Shown here: positions 17,261 through 25,338 of the stretch, piece by piece
Numbering within the stretch: position 1 is the first letter of the stretch
How the letters are laid out: each line of letters starts with the position of its first letter
Source: Bacteroidales bacterium
Lineage (GTDB): Bacteria > Bacteroidota > Bacteroidia > Bacteroidales > F082
Assembly: GCA_017538795.1 (NCBI GenBank)
Contig: JAFYIE010000057.1
Span: 1 to 64,000 of the forward strand
Direction of reading: 5' to 3'
Length of the DNA stretch: 64,000 bases
Translations under genes and position numbers: made by a program
The notes under the pieces: generated by a model
The model's database searches: none
Told to the model about the DNA's origin: nothing
What the model saw: only the letters and a program-made list of their open reading frames with translations

Positions 17261-17657
17261 TTTCTTTCCAGCCTGTCAGAAGCCAGTTAACCTTATCACC
17301 ATGCCAGTTTTGCGAAATAACAGCCTCAAAACCATCCTTTTGAAGATGCACGCATTGCTTGGAAGGAACCGTCTTGGAAATATTGCCATTAACTATAACA
17401 TCCATGAGTTTTCTTGCTACCTGAAGCCCGGTTTCTTTGAATTGTTCAGGATCATTTTCATGCTCATAATTTCGCTTTGCGATAATGTGACTAATGCCAA
17501 ACCCTTTTTTAAAACCGTTTTCCGATATTCCTGGATTACCATATTTAAGACATACTGACCCTAATGCGCAGAAAAAGGCTTCTTCGACATCAGATTTTCT
17601 TTTTATCACTTTGTTTAACGCTTTTAACGCTTTACGTTTTTCTATTTTCTTATTCAT
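17247..17657 (-). CDS. Putative phage-type BECR-fold nuclease (Barnase-EndoU-ColicinE5/D-RelE-like)
   Basis: This 136-residue protein has a basic, lysine-rich N-terminus (residues 1-22) and a C-terminal region resembling the PBECR nuclease domains of phage and toxin proteins: GISHIIAKR at 54-62 (a typical G-x-x-HI motif) and VNWLLTGW at 123-130 (the characteristic n-W-L-L-T-g strand). Such domains are RNases or their relatives, but the catalytic residues here are not certain. No immunity gene is adjacent. Instead, a structured RNA converges on its 3' end and another diverges from its promoter. It could be an RNA-regulated toxin or a phage remnant. A minus-strand TATCTTTG lies at 17704-17711. 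Confidence 0.5.
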   Translation of the reverse strand: MNKKIEKRKALKALNKVIKRKSDVEEAFFCALGSVCLKYGNPGISENGFKKGFGISHIIAKRNYEHENDPEQFKETGLQVARKLMDVIVNGNISKTVPSKQCVHLQKDGFEAVISQNWHGDKVNWLLTGWKEIKNG

Positions 17658-17700
17658 TTTTAGAAATTAAAAAGATTTCATAATTCCGTGAATTCTCTGA

Positions 17701-17764
17701 ATGCAAAGATACAAATATTTATAATTATAGCGACTTATTTCAAAAATTATTTGTATCTTTGCAT
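17701..17764. promoter_or_regulatory. Divergent promoters in a perfect inverted repeat
   Basis: ATGCAAAGATACAAAT (17701-17716) and ATTTGTATCTTTGCAT (17749-17764) are exact reverse complements. They place identical -7 regions facing outwards: one drives the nuclease-like gene on the minus strand, the other ncRNA-2 on the plus strand. Confidence 0.7.
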
Positions 17765-17853
17765 CGTTATTCCCGATGACTCCCTGAGCAATCAAACCAT
17801 CGGGTACTGTAAAAAATTCGGGTTTCATCGTTTTTCGGTGGAACCCGTTTTTA
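17765..17853 (+). ncRNA. Putative structured small RNA 2
   Basis: The transcript would start just after the -7 box at 17754-17761. It forms a hairpin CCCGATG (17772-17778) with CATCGGG (17798-17804) around a 19-base loop, then a strong terminator CGGGTTTCATCG, loop TTTTT, CGGTGGAACCCG (17819-17847) with T run. No ORF is present. The next gene has its own promoter at 17906, so this is unlikely to be only a leader. Confidence 0.55.
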
Positions 17854-17855
17854 TT

Positions 17856-17920
17856 GTTGAAAACAATTTTTCACATTTTTTATACTTATGTATTGGAATT
17901 TTTTGTATCTTTGCTATTAG
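17856..17920 (+). promoter_or_regulatory. Promoter region of the orphan gene at 17985 (duplicated at 18668)
   Basis: It contains TATCTTTG at 17906-17913. About 55 bases upstream of the box (AATTTTTCACATTTTTTA, then GTATT and an AT run) are repeated almost exactly at 18668-18721 before the LRR gene, so the promoter has been duplicated. Confidence 0.65.
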
Positions 17921-17984
17921 TTTTATCAAAAACTAAAGAAGCTTAACAGCAGATTATTTTTATCATTTAACTAAAATCAAAATT

Positions 17985-18530
17985 ATGAGATTGACACCGT
18001 CAAAAACTAGTATTATAATGCCTGACTATATTGAAACAAATCTTCAATATACAAATACTCTTTTCAGAATTCCAACAGCTAACAATGTCGAGGCAAGACC
18101 TGTTCGCAGAAAAATAATTGAAACAGCATATAAATCGATACTTTCTAAAATGCAAGGCAATAATTTTATCAGAAACGACTTCCTTGACGAAAACATATAC
18201 ATTTTATTTCGTGAAAGCTATCTGAAAGCTTCTAATAATGCCGTAAGAAGCTGGCAATCGACTTACGCTATTCTTCACCTTTACGATGTATTGAAATACG
18301 CCGCGCCCAAAGATGGAGATTATATCACAGACGATATCAAACAGGGATTTCAGAAAAACAGCCATTATGAAAAGCTATACAGACTGGTGTATAATTTCAG
18401 AAATGAAAAATTCCCATATATGAATTTCCCGATCGAAGTTTTATTAGGTAGAAAAACAACAGGAATATTGGTACAATACAGCATTGAGCATAAAAAAACG
18501 GTTAGTAAATCTATGCCGAAGCCGATCTAA
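17985..18530 (+). CDS. Orphan protein family, copy A, facing a convergent tandem-hairpin RNA
   Basis: I do not recognise this 181-residue protein. It is clearly homologous to the product of 30967-31443: both carry IPTAxN (29-34 here), an RR-rich helix, a WQSTYA motif (90-95), an L-Y-V/I helix after it, and PYMNF (144-148) followed by a basic strand and VQY. No signal peptide or membrane segment is visible, so it should be cytosolic. The last residues (SKSMPKPI) and stop codon are encoded by the first copy of a 25-base hairpin repeat belonging to the opposing RNA. The upstream gap holds ncRNA-2 and a duplicated promoter. The AT-rich composition contrasts with the neighbouring housekeeping genes. 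Confidence 0.7.
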   Translation: MRLTPSKTSIIMPDYIETNLQYTNTLFRIPTANNVEARPVRRKIIETAYKSILSKMQGNNFIRNDFLDENIYILFRESYLKASNNAVRSWQSTYAILHLYDVLKYAAPKDGDYITDDIKQGFQKNSHYEKLYRLVYNFRNEKFPYMNFPIEVLLGRKTTGILVQYSIEHKKTVSKSMPKPI

Positions 18531-18590
18531 CCGTTTTAAATCTTGAAAACGCAGTAAATCTATGCCGAAGCCGATCTGCTAATTTTCATG
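18490..18590 (-). ncRNA. Putative two-hairpin RNA 3, antisense to the 3' end of the orphan gene
   Basis: A minus-strand TAATTTTG box (CAAAATTA at 18594-18601) would start a transcript of about 100 bases. It contains two hairpins sharing an identical 25-base core (18553-18577 and 18504-18528) with an inner GC-UUCG-GC tetraloop and ATC/GAT stem. The outer stems differ but both pair: GCAG/CTGC in the first, AAAACGGTTAG/CTAACCGTTTT in the second. The second hairpin is followed by seven T on the minus strand and so serves as terminator. It overlaps the last 40 bases of the orphan gene. Confidence 0.65.
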
Positions 18591-18593
18591 CTG

Positions 18594-18601
18594 CAAAATT
18601 A
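18594..18601 (-). promoter_or_regulatory. -7 box TAATTTTG for RNA 3
   Basis: The plus strand reads CAAAATTA, followed 4 bases downstream on the minus strand by the inferred start of RNA 3. Confidence 0.5.
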
Positions 18602-18662
18602 CAACAATTTTTCACTCATGCGACCTGTTGTCGAAAAAAATGTTAGAAACCAGTATTCTTTT

Positions 18663-18725
18663 GATTTCCAAAAATTTTTCACATTTTTTACCCTTTGTAT
18701 TAAATTTTTTTTGTATCTTTGTAGC
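18663..18725 (+). promoter_or_regulatory. Promoter of the LRR/T9SS gene, duplicate of 17856-17920
   Basis: TATCTTTG stands at 18714-18721 with the same TTTTTCACATTTTTTA block upstream as at 17866. The leader to the ATG at 18837 is about 112 bases and shows no structure I recognise. Confidence 0.65.
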
Positions 18726-18836
18726 CATTTTCGAGGGGGTGGGTAAAGCATATTTATGCATGCCTAAACCCATGAAAACCAGCTGTTTAGAGCATTTCAT
18801 TAAATACAATAATTACTAATAAAAAACAAATAATCT

Positions 18837-21197
18837 ATGACAAAAAGAATTTTACTATCATTAATCTTATGTGGGGGGGTGGTGTTTAGCGCCTTTGCAG
18901 CCACCGAAATTGATGGCATTTATTACAGTTTTTCTGGATCTGGTTCAAACCGCAAAGCAACCGTAACTTACGAAACATCCAGTTATAACTCATATTCTGG
19001 AGATATTGTGATTCCATCTTCAGTCTATTACAATAATTATAATTATCCCATAACAAATATCGGCATGCATGCTTTCGATCTTTGTTCAGGACTCACTTCA
19101 GTGACAATTCCATCAAGTGTTACAGCCATCGAAATGTATGCTTTTAAGGATTGTACTGGTTTAACTACAATAGATATTCCATCTTCTGTTACATCTATTG
19201 GTAGCAATGCCTTTTTAAATTGTACTGCTTTAACATCCATTAATGGTCAATCATCTGTAACATCTATTAGTGCAAATGCATTCAAGGGTTGCACAAGTTT
19301 AGAATCAATTACAGTGTTAGGAAATATAAACGAAATACCGATGAGTACTTTTGAAGGATGCTCAAGCTTAACAGCAATGCCCATACCCAATAGTGTTCTC
19401 GCTATTAGAGGAACTGCATTCAAAGATTGCATTGGTTTAACTTCTATTACCATTCCGTCATCAGTAACAACAATTAACGCTAACGCATTCCAAGGATGTA
19501 CGGCATTAACAGAAATCAACTACAATGTTACAACACTCAGTGATTTTTCAAATTCCTCCTTACCTTTTAAAGGATGTACTAGCAGTAACATAACTGTAAA
19601 CATTGGCTTTAATGTAGAATATATTCCAGCATATACTTTTTCTGGTATTGACGTGACTGAAATAACAATTCCCAGCTCAGTAACGAGTATTGGCAATAAT
19701 GCTTTTGGCAATTTCACAAAATTATCCACGGTTTACATGTTGAGTGCAACTCCTCCGACACTTGCAAACAACTCTGTCTTCAAGACAAGTTATTCTACTT
19801 ATTGCAATATAAAAGTTTTTTACAGCTCAGACGGATCAATATTAAAGGAGTATAAAGATGAAACCTACTGGAGTGATTTTAGCAGCAATATTTCTGAAAC
19901 AAACAGCTTTACTGTAACAAATATGGATTTGACAGGAATTACCTCTCCTGTTACAATTCCAGCTGGTAATACCATCACTGTTACAGGTACTGCAACCAAC
20001 CCAACCGCTGCCAAACTCGTCATCGAAGACGGCGGTCAGCTGGCAGTTAGCAGCTCGGGCATTCAAGCCACTTTCCAAAAAGGAATTACAGGTTACACAA
20101 GCACTAAAGACAGCTATTATCTTATTGCAAACCCAACAACAACAAATCTTAATCCAGAAGATGATATCGAGAATATGTTAGCAAACGAGTACGACCTCTT
20201 CTATTTCGATGAATCACAGGAAGGAGAAGAGTGGAGAAACTATAAGCAAGACGCATTCAATCTCGTAAACGGCAAAGGTTATCTTTATGCAAACAGCGAA
20301 GATTTCACCCTATCATTTGCAGGAACAGTACCAACAGGCACATCATCAAGTGTCACATTAAATCTTAAAGGCACTGGCACCTATGCAGGTTTTAACCTTG
20401 TTGGCAACCCAATGTCTGTTAATATTACAAGCATGAACATAGGTGGTTCTGCCTGTTCATACTACAAACTAAATCCTACTACAGGTGTATTTGCAGTTTC
20501 ATCAGACCCAATCATCGTTGGCGAAGCTTTCATGGTAGAAGCCGATGAAGATGGAGCTACATTGAACCTCAATCCAGGATCAAAAGATGAAAGCAGTTTC
20601 AACAACGATATAATTCGTCTTGAAGTTTCAAACAACAAATATACCGATGTGGCATACTTGTATTTCGGCAACCATTTGCCACTTACAAAAATAAACCATC
20701 TTAACGATGAAGCTCCGATGCTTTACATCCACAATGAGAAAGCCGATCAAGCTGTAGCAGTCATGAACAATCGTTCAGAAGTTAAGAGCGTCAACGTAAA
20801 TTTTGAGGCAAAGACAATGGGAAGCTACACCATTAGCGGCAAAGCCGAAAAAGGTAACTTCAGCTATATGCATCTTTACGACCGCTTAACCGGTGCCGAC
20901 ACCGATCTCCTTATCAGCGATTACACATTCATTGGTTCTCAAACTGATGCCGCAGATCGTTTCATCTTGCGCTTCGAAGCAATCGGCAACAACTCAGAAA
21001 GCGAAAGCTTCGCATATCAGAATGGTTCCGACATTATTATCAATGGCGAAGGCGAATTGCAGATTTTCGACGTCATGGGACGAATTGTTTCAAAACAATA
21101 TGTCAATGGCGTAGGGACGTGGCGCGCCGCGTCCGTACAAAACGGCGTTTACATTTTGAAATTAAACGGAATGACACAGAAAATCGTGGTAAAATAA
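18837..21197 (+). CDS. BspA-like leucine-rich repeat surface protein with T9SS sorting domain
   Basis: A signal peptide (residues 1-21) precedes about a dozen LRR_5 repeats at roughly 55-320, seen as recurring TxIPSSVTSIGxxAFxxC units. A region of about 400 residues follows that is shared with the giant protein at 25639 (GGQL, KGYLYAN, GNPM, PGSKD landmarks). The C-terminal domain of about 80 residues ends NGMTQKIVVK, a type IX sorting signal. The product is expected on the cell surface, where BspA-like repeats mediate adhesion. The 28-bp palindrome at 21111-21138 is inserted in frame within the sorting domain, encoding VGTWRAASV. The small PLGSG protein gene follows 28 bases downstream. Confidence 0.9.
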   Translation: MTKRILLSLILCGGVVFSAFAATEIDGIYYSFSGSGSNRKATVTYETSSYNSYSGDIVIPSSVYYNNYNYPITNIGMHAFDLCSGLTSVTIPSSVTAIEMYAFKDCTGLTTIDIPSSVTSIGSNAFLNCTALTSINGQSSVTSISANAFKGCTSLESITVLGNINEIPMSTFEGCSSLTAMPIPNSVLAIRGTAFKDCIGLTSITIPSSVTTINANAFQGCTALTEINYNVTTLSDFSNSSLPFKGCTSSNITVNIGFNVEYIPAYTFSGIDVTEITIPSSVTSIGNNAFGNFTKLSTVYMLSATPPTLANNSVFKTSYSTYCNIKVFYSSDGSILKEYKDETYWSDFSSNISETNSFTVTNMDLTGITSPVTIPAGNTITVTGTATNPTAAKLVIEDGGQLAVSSSGIQATFQKGITGYTSTKDSYYLIANPTTTNLNPEDDIENMLANEYDLFYFDESQEGEEWRNYKQDAFNLVNGKGYLYANSEDFTLSFAGTVPTGTSSSVTLNLKGTGTYAGFNLVGNPMSVNITSMNIGGSACSYYKLNPTTGVFAVSSDPIIVGEAFMVEADEDGATLNLNPGSKDESSFNNDIIRLEVSNNKYTDVAYLYFGNHLPLTKINHLNDEAPMLYIHNEKADQAVAVMNNRSEVKSVNVNFEAKTMGSYTISGKAEKGNFSYMHLYDRLTGADTDLLISDYTFIGSQTDAADRFILRFEAIGNNSESESFAYQNGSDIIINGEGELQIFDVMGRIVSKQYVNGVGTWRAASVQNGVYILKLNGMTQKIVVK
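21111..21138. repeat. 28-bp palindromic element, in frame inside the LRR gene
   Basis: The element begins GTAGGGACG, has a central GGCGCGCC and ends CGTCCGTAC. Copies of identical length are at 36009-36036 and 40715-40742. Confidence 0.8.
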
Positions 21198-21225
21198 TAT
21201 ATTAATAATGATAATAATAACAGAG

Positions 21226-21486
21226 ATGAAAAAGATATTATTCGCAATCGCAATAGTTTTAACGTTTGGTTTAACTGCAAACGCCCAAGGTCGTGATGGT
21301 TTCTTCAGTAACTACGACAACGGTTATGGTGATAGAACCGGAAACAACGTAGAAATTGTTGCTCCAAATCACGGTATCAATGGCTACGCTTCAGGTAATG
21401 GCGTAGAAGCACCTCTCGGCAGCGGATTATTAGTCCTCACCGCCCTTGGCGCAGGATATGCAGTGGCTCGCAGAAGACAGAAATAA
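21226..21486 (+). CDS. Small secreted protein with PLGSG-type C-terminal tail
   Basis: The 86-residue product starts at the ATG at 21226 (MKKILFAIAIVLTFGLTANAQ, a signal peptide ending in AQ). It has a Gly/Asn/Asp-rich middle beginning RDGFFSNYDNG and ends APLGSGLLVLTALGAGYA plus the basic tail VARRRQK. The same design occurs at 1-247 and 25339-25617. The invariant PxGSG, hydrophobic stretch and terminal Arg/Lys cluster recall tripartite C-terminal sorting signals of other secretion systems, though I know no processing enzyme for this one. The gene sits between two T9SS cargo genes. Function unknown. Confidence 0.85.
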   Translation: MKKILFAIAIVLTFGLTANAQGRDGFFSNYDNGYGDRTGNNVEIVAPNHGINGYASGNGVEAPLGSGLLVLTALGAGYAVARRRQK

Positions 21487-21523
21487 CAACAATTATTAAC
21501 ATTATAACAACTAACTAAACAAC

Positions 21524-23080
21524 ATGAAGAAAACTTTATTATTTGTTGCGTCGCTGTTTTTGATGATGGCGGCCAGCGCACAAGACTGGAATTTTGTTAA
21601 TTCTTTCGCCACTTCGACAGGCCGTCAGCACGCTGTGGTCTTCGACGGCGAGAACATCTACACCGCCGCATGGGGTAAATCGAGCACTGTAGCCTACATG
21701 TTCTTCAAATACGACTTGGAAGGCAACCTCCTCGATGAGTTTGATGTGAACTTCACTGGTAGCAGCAACTCAGACAACTACGTGCGCGACATGACATTTG
21801 ACGGTACATATTTCTATGGCTGCGACGCCCATTCAGGTAAAATCTGGTGCTACGACCTTCACAACAAGACATTGGTCGGCACAATCGAGACAAGTTTGAA
21901 CGAGCTCGGCACTTGCACCTACGACCCTGTCAACGACGCTTTCTGGGTTGGTGAGAGAGCAGCAGGTTCAGGCACGCTCTACCTCGACCTTAAGCTTGTT
22001 AACCGCAACGGTCAGGTGATGCAGTCGGCAACAGCTGCCAACCTCAACGGCCACACCGTTCACGGAACAGGCTATTTCGTCGACGACAACGGCGGTCACC
22101 ACCTCCTGCTTAACGCAGTTCAGGGTTTCACCGACCATGTCTATGATTATAACATCGACACCGACGTTTTGAGCTCAGACTACTTCGATTTCTCAGTGAC
22201 ACCAGGTTGGGGTGCGGCATGCTCGGCAGGCGGCGCATACATTGGCGAAGTCGACGGCACACAGTATTTCTTCGGCGACATTGACAAGAGCCCTAACATC
22301 ATCGGTATCTATGCTTTGGGCGAGTACACTCCTGTAACTCCAACTCCTCCGGAGGGCGACATCCTCTTCGACTTCAACGACGGCATCATGCACATGAACC
22401 TCATCGACGGCGACGGCGACGGCTATAACTGGGAGATGCGTCAAAACTGGAGCAGCCCTGAGAACCCTTACAGCATCACATCGGCATCAGTCGACATCTC
22501 GGAGTGGCCTCTCTATCCTGAAAACTATGTCGTGACACCTTACAAACTCGATTGCGAGCAGGTGGTGTTCCAGGCTAATGTGCAGGATGTGACACATCCG
22601 AACGAGCACCTCGGAGTGGCAGTCTCAACAACAGAAGGCGACAACGCCGATGCTTTCACAATTATTTGGGAAGCCGACATGACAGTGAAAGAAGCAGGCG
22701 AGTGGCATACTTTTAACGTCGACCTCAGAGATTATCAGGGACAGGATATCTACGTGGCTATCGTCCACTTCAACTGCACTAACCAGTTTATGGTGAATGT
22801 CGACAACATTATGCTTTACAGACAATACAACGGCGTGAATGAGAATGCGGTGAATTCGTTTGCTGTTTATCCGAACCCTGCAGCCGACAAACTCATGATT
22901 GAAAGCGAAGATGTTGTAAATCAATGCGAAATCTACAGCCTTACAGGCGCTATGATTATGAGCGAACCTGTCGGTAAGAAGTCGTTTGAAATCAACGTGA
23001 GCGAGCTGCCAGCCGGCACCTACCTCGTCAAGACGGTTTCAGAAGGCATGGTTCAAACCAAACGCTTCATGAAGAAGTAA
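21524..23080 (+). CDS. T9SS-secreted protein with beta-propeller-like and cleaved-adhesin-type domains
   Basis: A signal peptide (1-19, ending ASAQ) leads into a region of about 230 residues with repeated short strands resembling a propeller (FDGENIYTAAWG, TFDGTYFYGCD, TYDPVNDAFWVGE). A proline linker follows (TPTPPEG near 270), then a jelly-roll resembling cleaved adhesin/choice-of-anchor domains (about 275-430: FDFNDG, SPENPYSITSAS, NVDNIML). The C-terminal domain contains FAVYPNPAADKL and ends MVQTKRFMKK, a classical type IX sorting signal. The product is predicted to be at the cell surface or released. The substrate or ligand is not evident. Confidence 0.87.
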   Translation: MKKTLLFVASLFLMMAASAQDWNFVNSFATSTGRQHAVVFDGENIYTAAWGKSSTVAYMFFKYDLEGNLLDEFDVNFTGSSNSDNYVRDMTFDGTYFYGCDAHSGKIWCYDLHNKTLVGTIETSLNELGTCTYDPVNDAFWVGERAAGSGTLYLDLKLVNRNGQVMQSATAANLNGHTVHGTGYFVDDNGGHHLLLNAVQGFTDHVYDYNIDTDVLSSDYFDFSVTPGWGAACSAGGAYIGEVDGTQYFFGDIDKSPNIIGIYALGEYTPVTPTPPEGDILFDFNDGIMHMNLIDGDGDGYNWEMRQNWSSPENPYSITSASVDISEWPLYPENYVVTPYKLDCEQVVFQANVQDVTHPNEHLGVAVSTTEGDNADAFTIIWEADMTVKEAGEWHTFNVDLRDYQGQDIYVAIVHFNCTNQFMVNVDNIMLYRQYNGVNENAVNSFAVYPNPAADKLMIESEDVVNQCEIYSLTGAMIMSEPVGKKSFEINVSELPAGTYLVKTVSEGMVQTKRFMKK

Positions 23081-23087
23081 TTTTAAG

Positions 23088-23170
23088 ACCTTAGATATTA
23101 GACCTTAGACTTTAGACCTTAGACCTTAGTAGAATTGCTAAAGTCTAAGGTCTAAAGTTTAGAATCTAAA
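23088..23170. repeat. Period-7 array, both orientations, with the cobW stop codon
   Basis: CCTTAGA/CTTTAGA heptamers run to about 23130 and are followed by complementary CTAAAGT/CTAAGGT units, so the whole block can fold back. The stop of the minus-strand CobW gene (23166-23168) is one of its CTA trinucleotides. Confidence 0.7.
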
Positions 23171-24374
23171 ACAAGCAGCTGTCAAGTGCTTGTTTTATCG
23201 CTTCCTTATCCAATTTCTGCCCAATAAACACTATCTTTTCCATTCTGTCGCCGTATTCCTCGTCCCAATCCTTCAAGATGCTCGGGTCGCGCTCAATGAA
23301 TTGCTGTAACTCTTCCTTGCTAGCGGTCGCGAACCAATAACCGGCTTCGCTCAATTTCTTCTGCTTGCCTGCTGTCTCGAAGATGTACGACATATCCTGA
23401 TTATCAGCGAAATAACACAGTCCTTTGCAGCGGATGATGTTCTTCGGCCAGCTGTTGAGCACGTAGTCGTTGAACTTCAGCGTGTCGAACGGACGGCGGT
23501 TGAAGTAAACGTATGTGCCGATGCCGTATTCCTCAGCCTCGCCTTCCTCCTCATCATGATCATGGTGGTGGTGATGGTCATGATCGTGATGATGATGCTC
23601 ATGTTCATCGTGGTCGTCATCATCGTGATCGTGTTCCTCTTCGCGGCCTTCGATTATCTTGATCCAGCCTGCTGAGCCTGAAACCTGGTTGTAATCAAAC
23701 ATTCTTGTGTTGATGATCTTGTCGAGGTCGACGTTTGCGTAGTCGCACTCAAGTATCTGAGCGTCAGGCTGTAAGCTCTTCACGATTTGGCGAATGCGTT
23801 CAAGCTCTTTCGGCTCGACTTCCGACACCTTATTTAATATAACCATGTTGCAGAACTCAATCTGTTCGATGACGAGGTTCTCGATGTCGTCTTCGTCGAT
23901 GTTCTCGTTCTTGAGGCTGTCGCCGCATGCGAACTCTTCTTTCATGCGCAGAGCGTCGACCACTGTCACGATGCAGTCGAGGCGTGGGGTGCCAAACTGC
24001 GTGTATTCTCTGCCCATCTGCGGGATTCCGGCTATGGTGCGCGCTATCGGTTCAGGCTCGCAGATGCCGCTGGCCTCGATGACGATGTAGTCGAAACGAG
24101 CCATCTTCATGATGTCGTTGAGCTGTTCGATGAGATCCATCTTGAGCGTGCAGCAGATGCAGCCGTTCTGCAAAGCCACGAGGCTCTCGTCTTTCTTGCC
24201 AACCACGCCGCCTTTCTGGATGAGGTCGGCATCGATGTTCACCTCACCTATGTCGTTGACTATCACTGCAAATTTGATGCCTTTCTTGTTCGAAAGGATA
24301 TGGTTTACCAATGTCGTTTTTCCGCTTCCGAGATAACCGGTCAAAAGCAGGACCGGAGTTTCCATCTTACTCAT
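23166..24374 (-). CDS. CobW/COG0523 family GTPase with histidine-rich metal-binding loop
   Basis: The 402-residue product has Walker A GYLGSGKTT near residue 11, the metal-binding NGCICCTL (CxCC) near 70 and the C-terminal CobW_C domain. COG0523 proteins use GTP to deliver metals, often zinc, to client enzymes. An insertion of about 40 residues near 255-295 is almost entirely His, Asp and Glu and should bind several divalent metals. The ATG at 24374 (MSKMETPVLL) is preferred over the 22-codon-longer frame because it lies about 26 bases below a minus-strand TATCTTTG box (24404-24411). No zinc-regulated box was identified by eye. Confidence 0.88.
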   Translation of the reverse strand: MSKMETPVLLLTGYLGSGKTTLVNHILSNKKGIKFAVIVNDIGEVNIDADLIQKGGVVGKKDESLVALQNGCICCTLKMDLIEQLNDIMKMARFDYIVIEASGICEPEPIARTIAGIPQMGREYTQFGTPRLDCIVTVVDALRMKEEFACGDSLKNENIDEDDIENLVIEQIEFCNMVILNKVSEVEPKELERIRQIVKSLQPDAQILECDYANVDLDKIINTRMFDYNQVSGSAGWIKIIEGREEEHDHDDDDHDEHEHHHHDHDHHHHHDHDEEEGEAEEYGIGTYVYFNRRPFDTLKFNDYVLNSWPKNIIRCKGLCYFADNQDMSYIFETAGKQKKLSEAGYWFATASKEELQQFIERDPSILKDWDEEYGDRMEKIVFIGQKLDKEAIKQALDSCLF

Positions 24375-24403
24375 ATTTCTATTTTTTAATTTTTTTCGGA
24401 CTG

Positions 24404-24431
24404 CAAAGATACAATTTAATTTGTAATTTTG
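24404..24431. promoter_or_regulatory. Divergent -7 boxes for cobW and the DMT transporter
   Basis: CAAAGATA at 24404-24411 reads TATCTTTG to the left, and TAATTTTG at 24424-24431 points right, ending 8 bases before the DMT start codon. Confidence 0.55.
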
Positions 24432-24439
24432 CGCCCGCA

Positions 24440-25336
24440 ATGAAAAAGTCTTTAGGTCATATTTCAGCCTTCTTCGCTTACACGATTTTTGGCTTTAACA
24501 TCATCATTTGCAGAGACTTATCCACTCTGGCGCTGGTCTCTCCTATGGGTTTGTTATGCTTTCGTGTGGCAGGCGCGGCCGCTCTTTTCTGGCTTACATC
24601 GCTTTTTTTGCCTAAAGAAAAAGTCGAATTAAAGGATTTTCCGAAGATTTTTCTCGCCTCGATGCTCGGCCTCTTCCTCACCCAGTGGTCGTTTCTGAAG
24701 GCTAGCACCATGACTACGCCTTTCGACACCAGCATCCTGACGCCTCTCACCCCTATTTTCACGATGTTTATCGCCGCGATAGTGCTTAAAGAGCCTATCA
24801 CCTTTAAGAAAGCAGGTGGTGTGGCGTTGAGTTTTATAGGCGTTATCTTTTTGGTTTTCAATACTGTACGTGTCGATAACGGCAGCGTCACCGAGACTCA
24901 GCCTCTGGGTATAGTCTACATGATTGGCAACTGCATCTTTTTTGCTTTATATCTGGGCGCTTTTCGTCCGCTCATCACAAAATACAGTGTTGTCACATTC
25001 ATGAAATGGATGTTCCTATTCTCGGCAATCGTGGCTATTCCGTTGGATATCAAGGAGTTAGTGTGTCTCAATATGACGACGATGCCTGTGAAATACATCC
25101 TCGAACTTGGTTTTGTGATTCTTTTCTCCACCTTCGTGGCCTATTTTCTTATCCCTGTGGGGCAGAAGGTGTTACGCCCGACCGTCATTAGTCTTTACGG
25201 TTATCTGCAGCCTGTCATCGCTACGGTGATGAGCATCGTCACCGGCATGGATATCCTCACATGGCAGAAGGTTTTGGCGGCGGCTCTTGTCTTCACTGGA
25301 GTCGTGCTCGTAAACAAGAGCCGCGCCGCTAATTAA
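24440..25336 (+). CDS. DMT/EamA family transporter
   Basis: The product is a membrane protein of 298 residues with about ten hydrophobic helices arranged as two EamA repeats. The second repeat is recognisable from VAYFLIPVGQKVLRPT and LYGYLQPVIATVMSI, typical of RhaT/YdcZ-like drug/metabolite transporters. The substrate cannot be predicted. The ATG at 24440 is chosen because the first helix begins immediately after it; upstream codons belong to the divergent CobW region. The short distance from the -7 box predicts an almost leaderless message. It converges on the small PLGSG gene with a 2-base gap. Confidence 0.88.
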   Translation: MKKSLGHISAFFAYTIFGFNIIICRDLSTLALVSPMGLLCFRVAGAAALFWLTSLFLPKEKVELKDFPKIFLASMLGLFLTQWSFLKASTMTTPFDTSILTPLTPIFTMFIAAIVLKEPITFKKAGGVALSFIGVIFLVFNTVRVDNGSVTETQPLGIVYMIGNCIFFALYLGAFRPLITKYSVVTFMKWMFLFSAIVAIPLDIKELVCLNMTTMPVKYILELGFVILFSTFVAYFLIPVGQKVLRPTVISLYGYLQPVIATVMSIVTGMDILTWQKVLAAALVFTGVVLVNKSRAAN

Positions 25337-25338
25337 AC

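Noticed and set aside
18504..18577. Two 25-base repeats as a CRISPR array
   Set aside because: There are only two copies, the 24-base interval is part of the hairpin arms, no cas gene is near, and the repeats fit a hairpin RNA.
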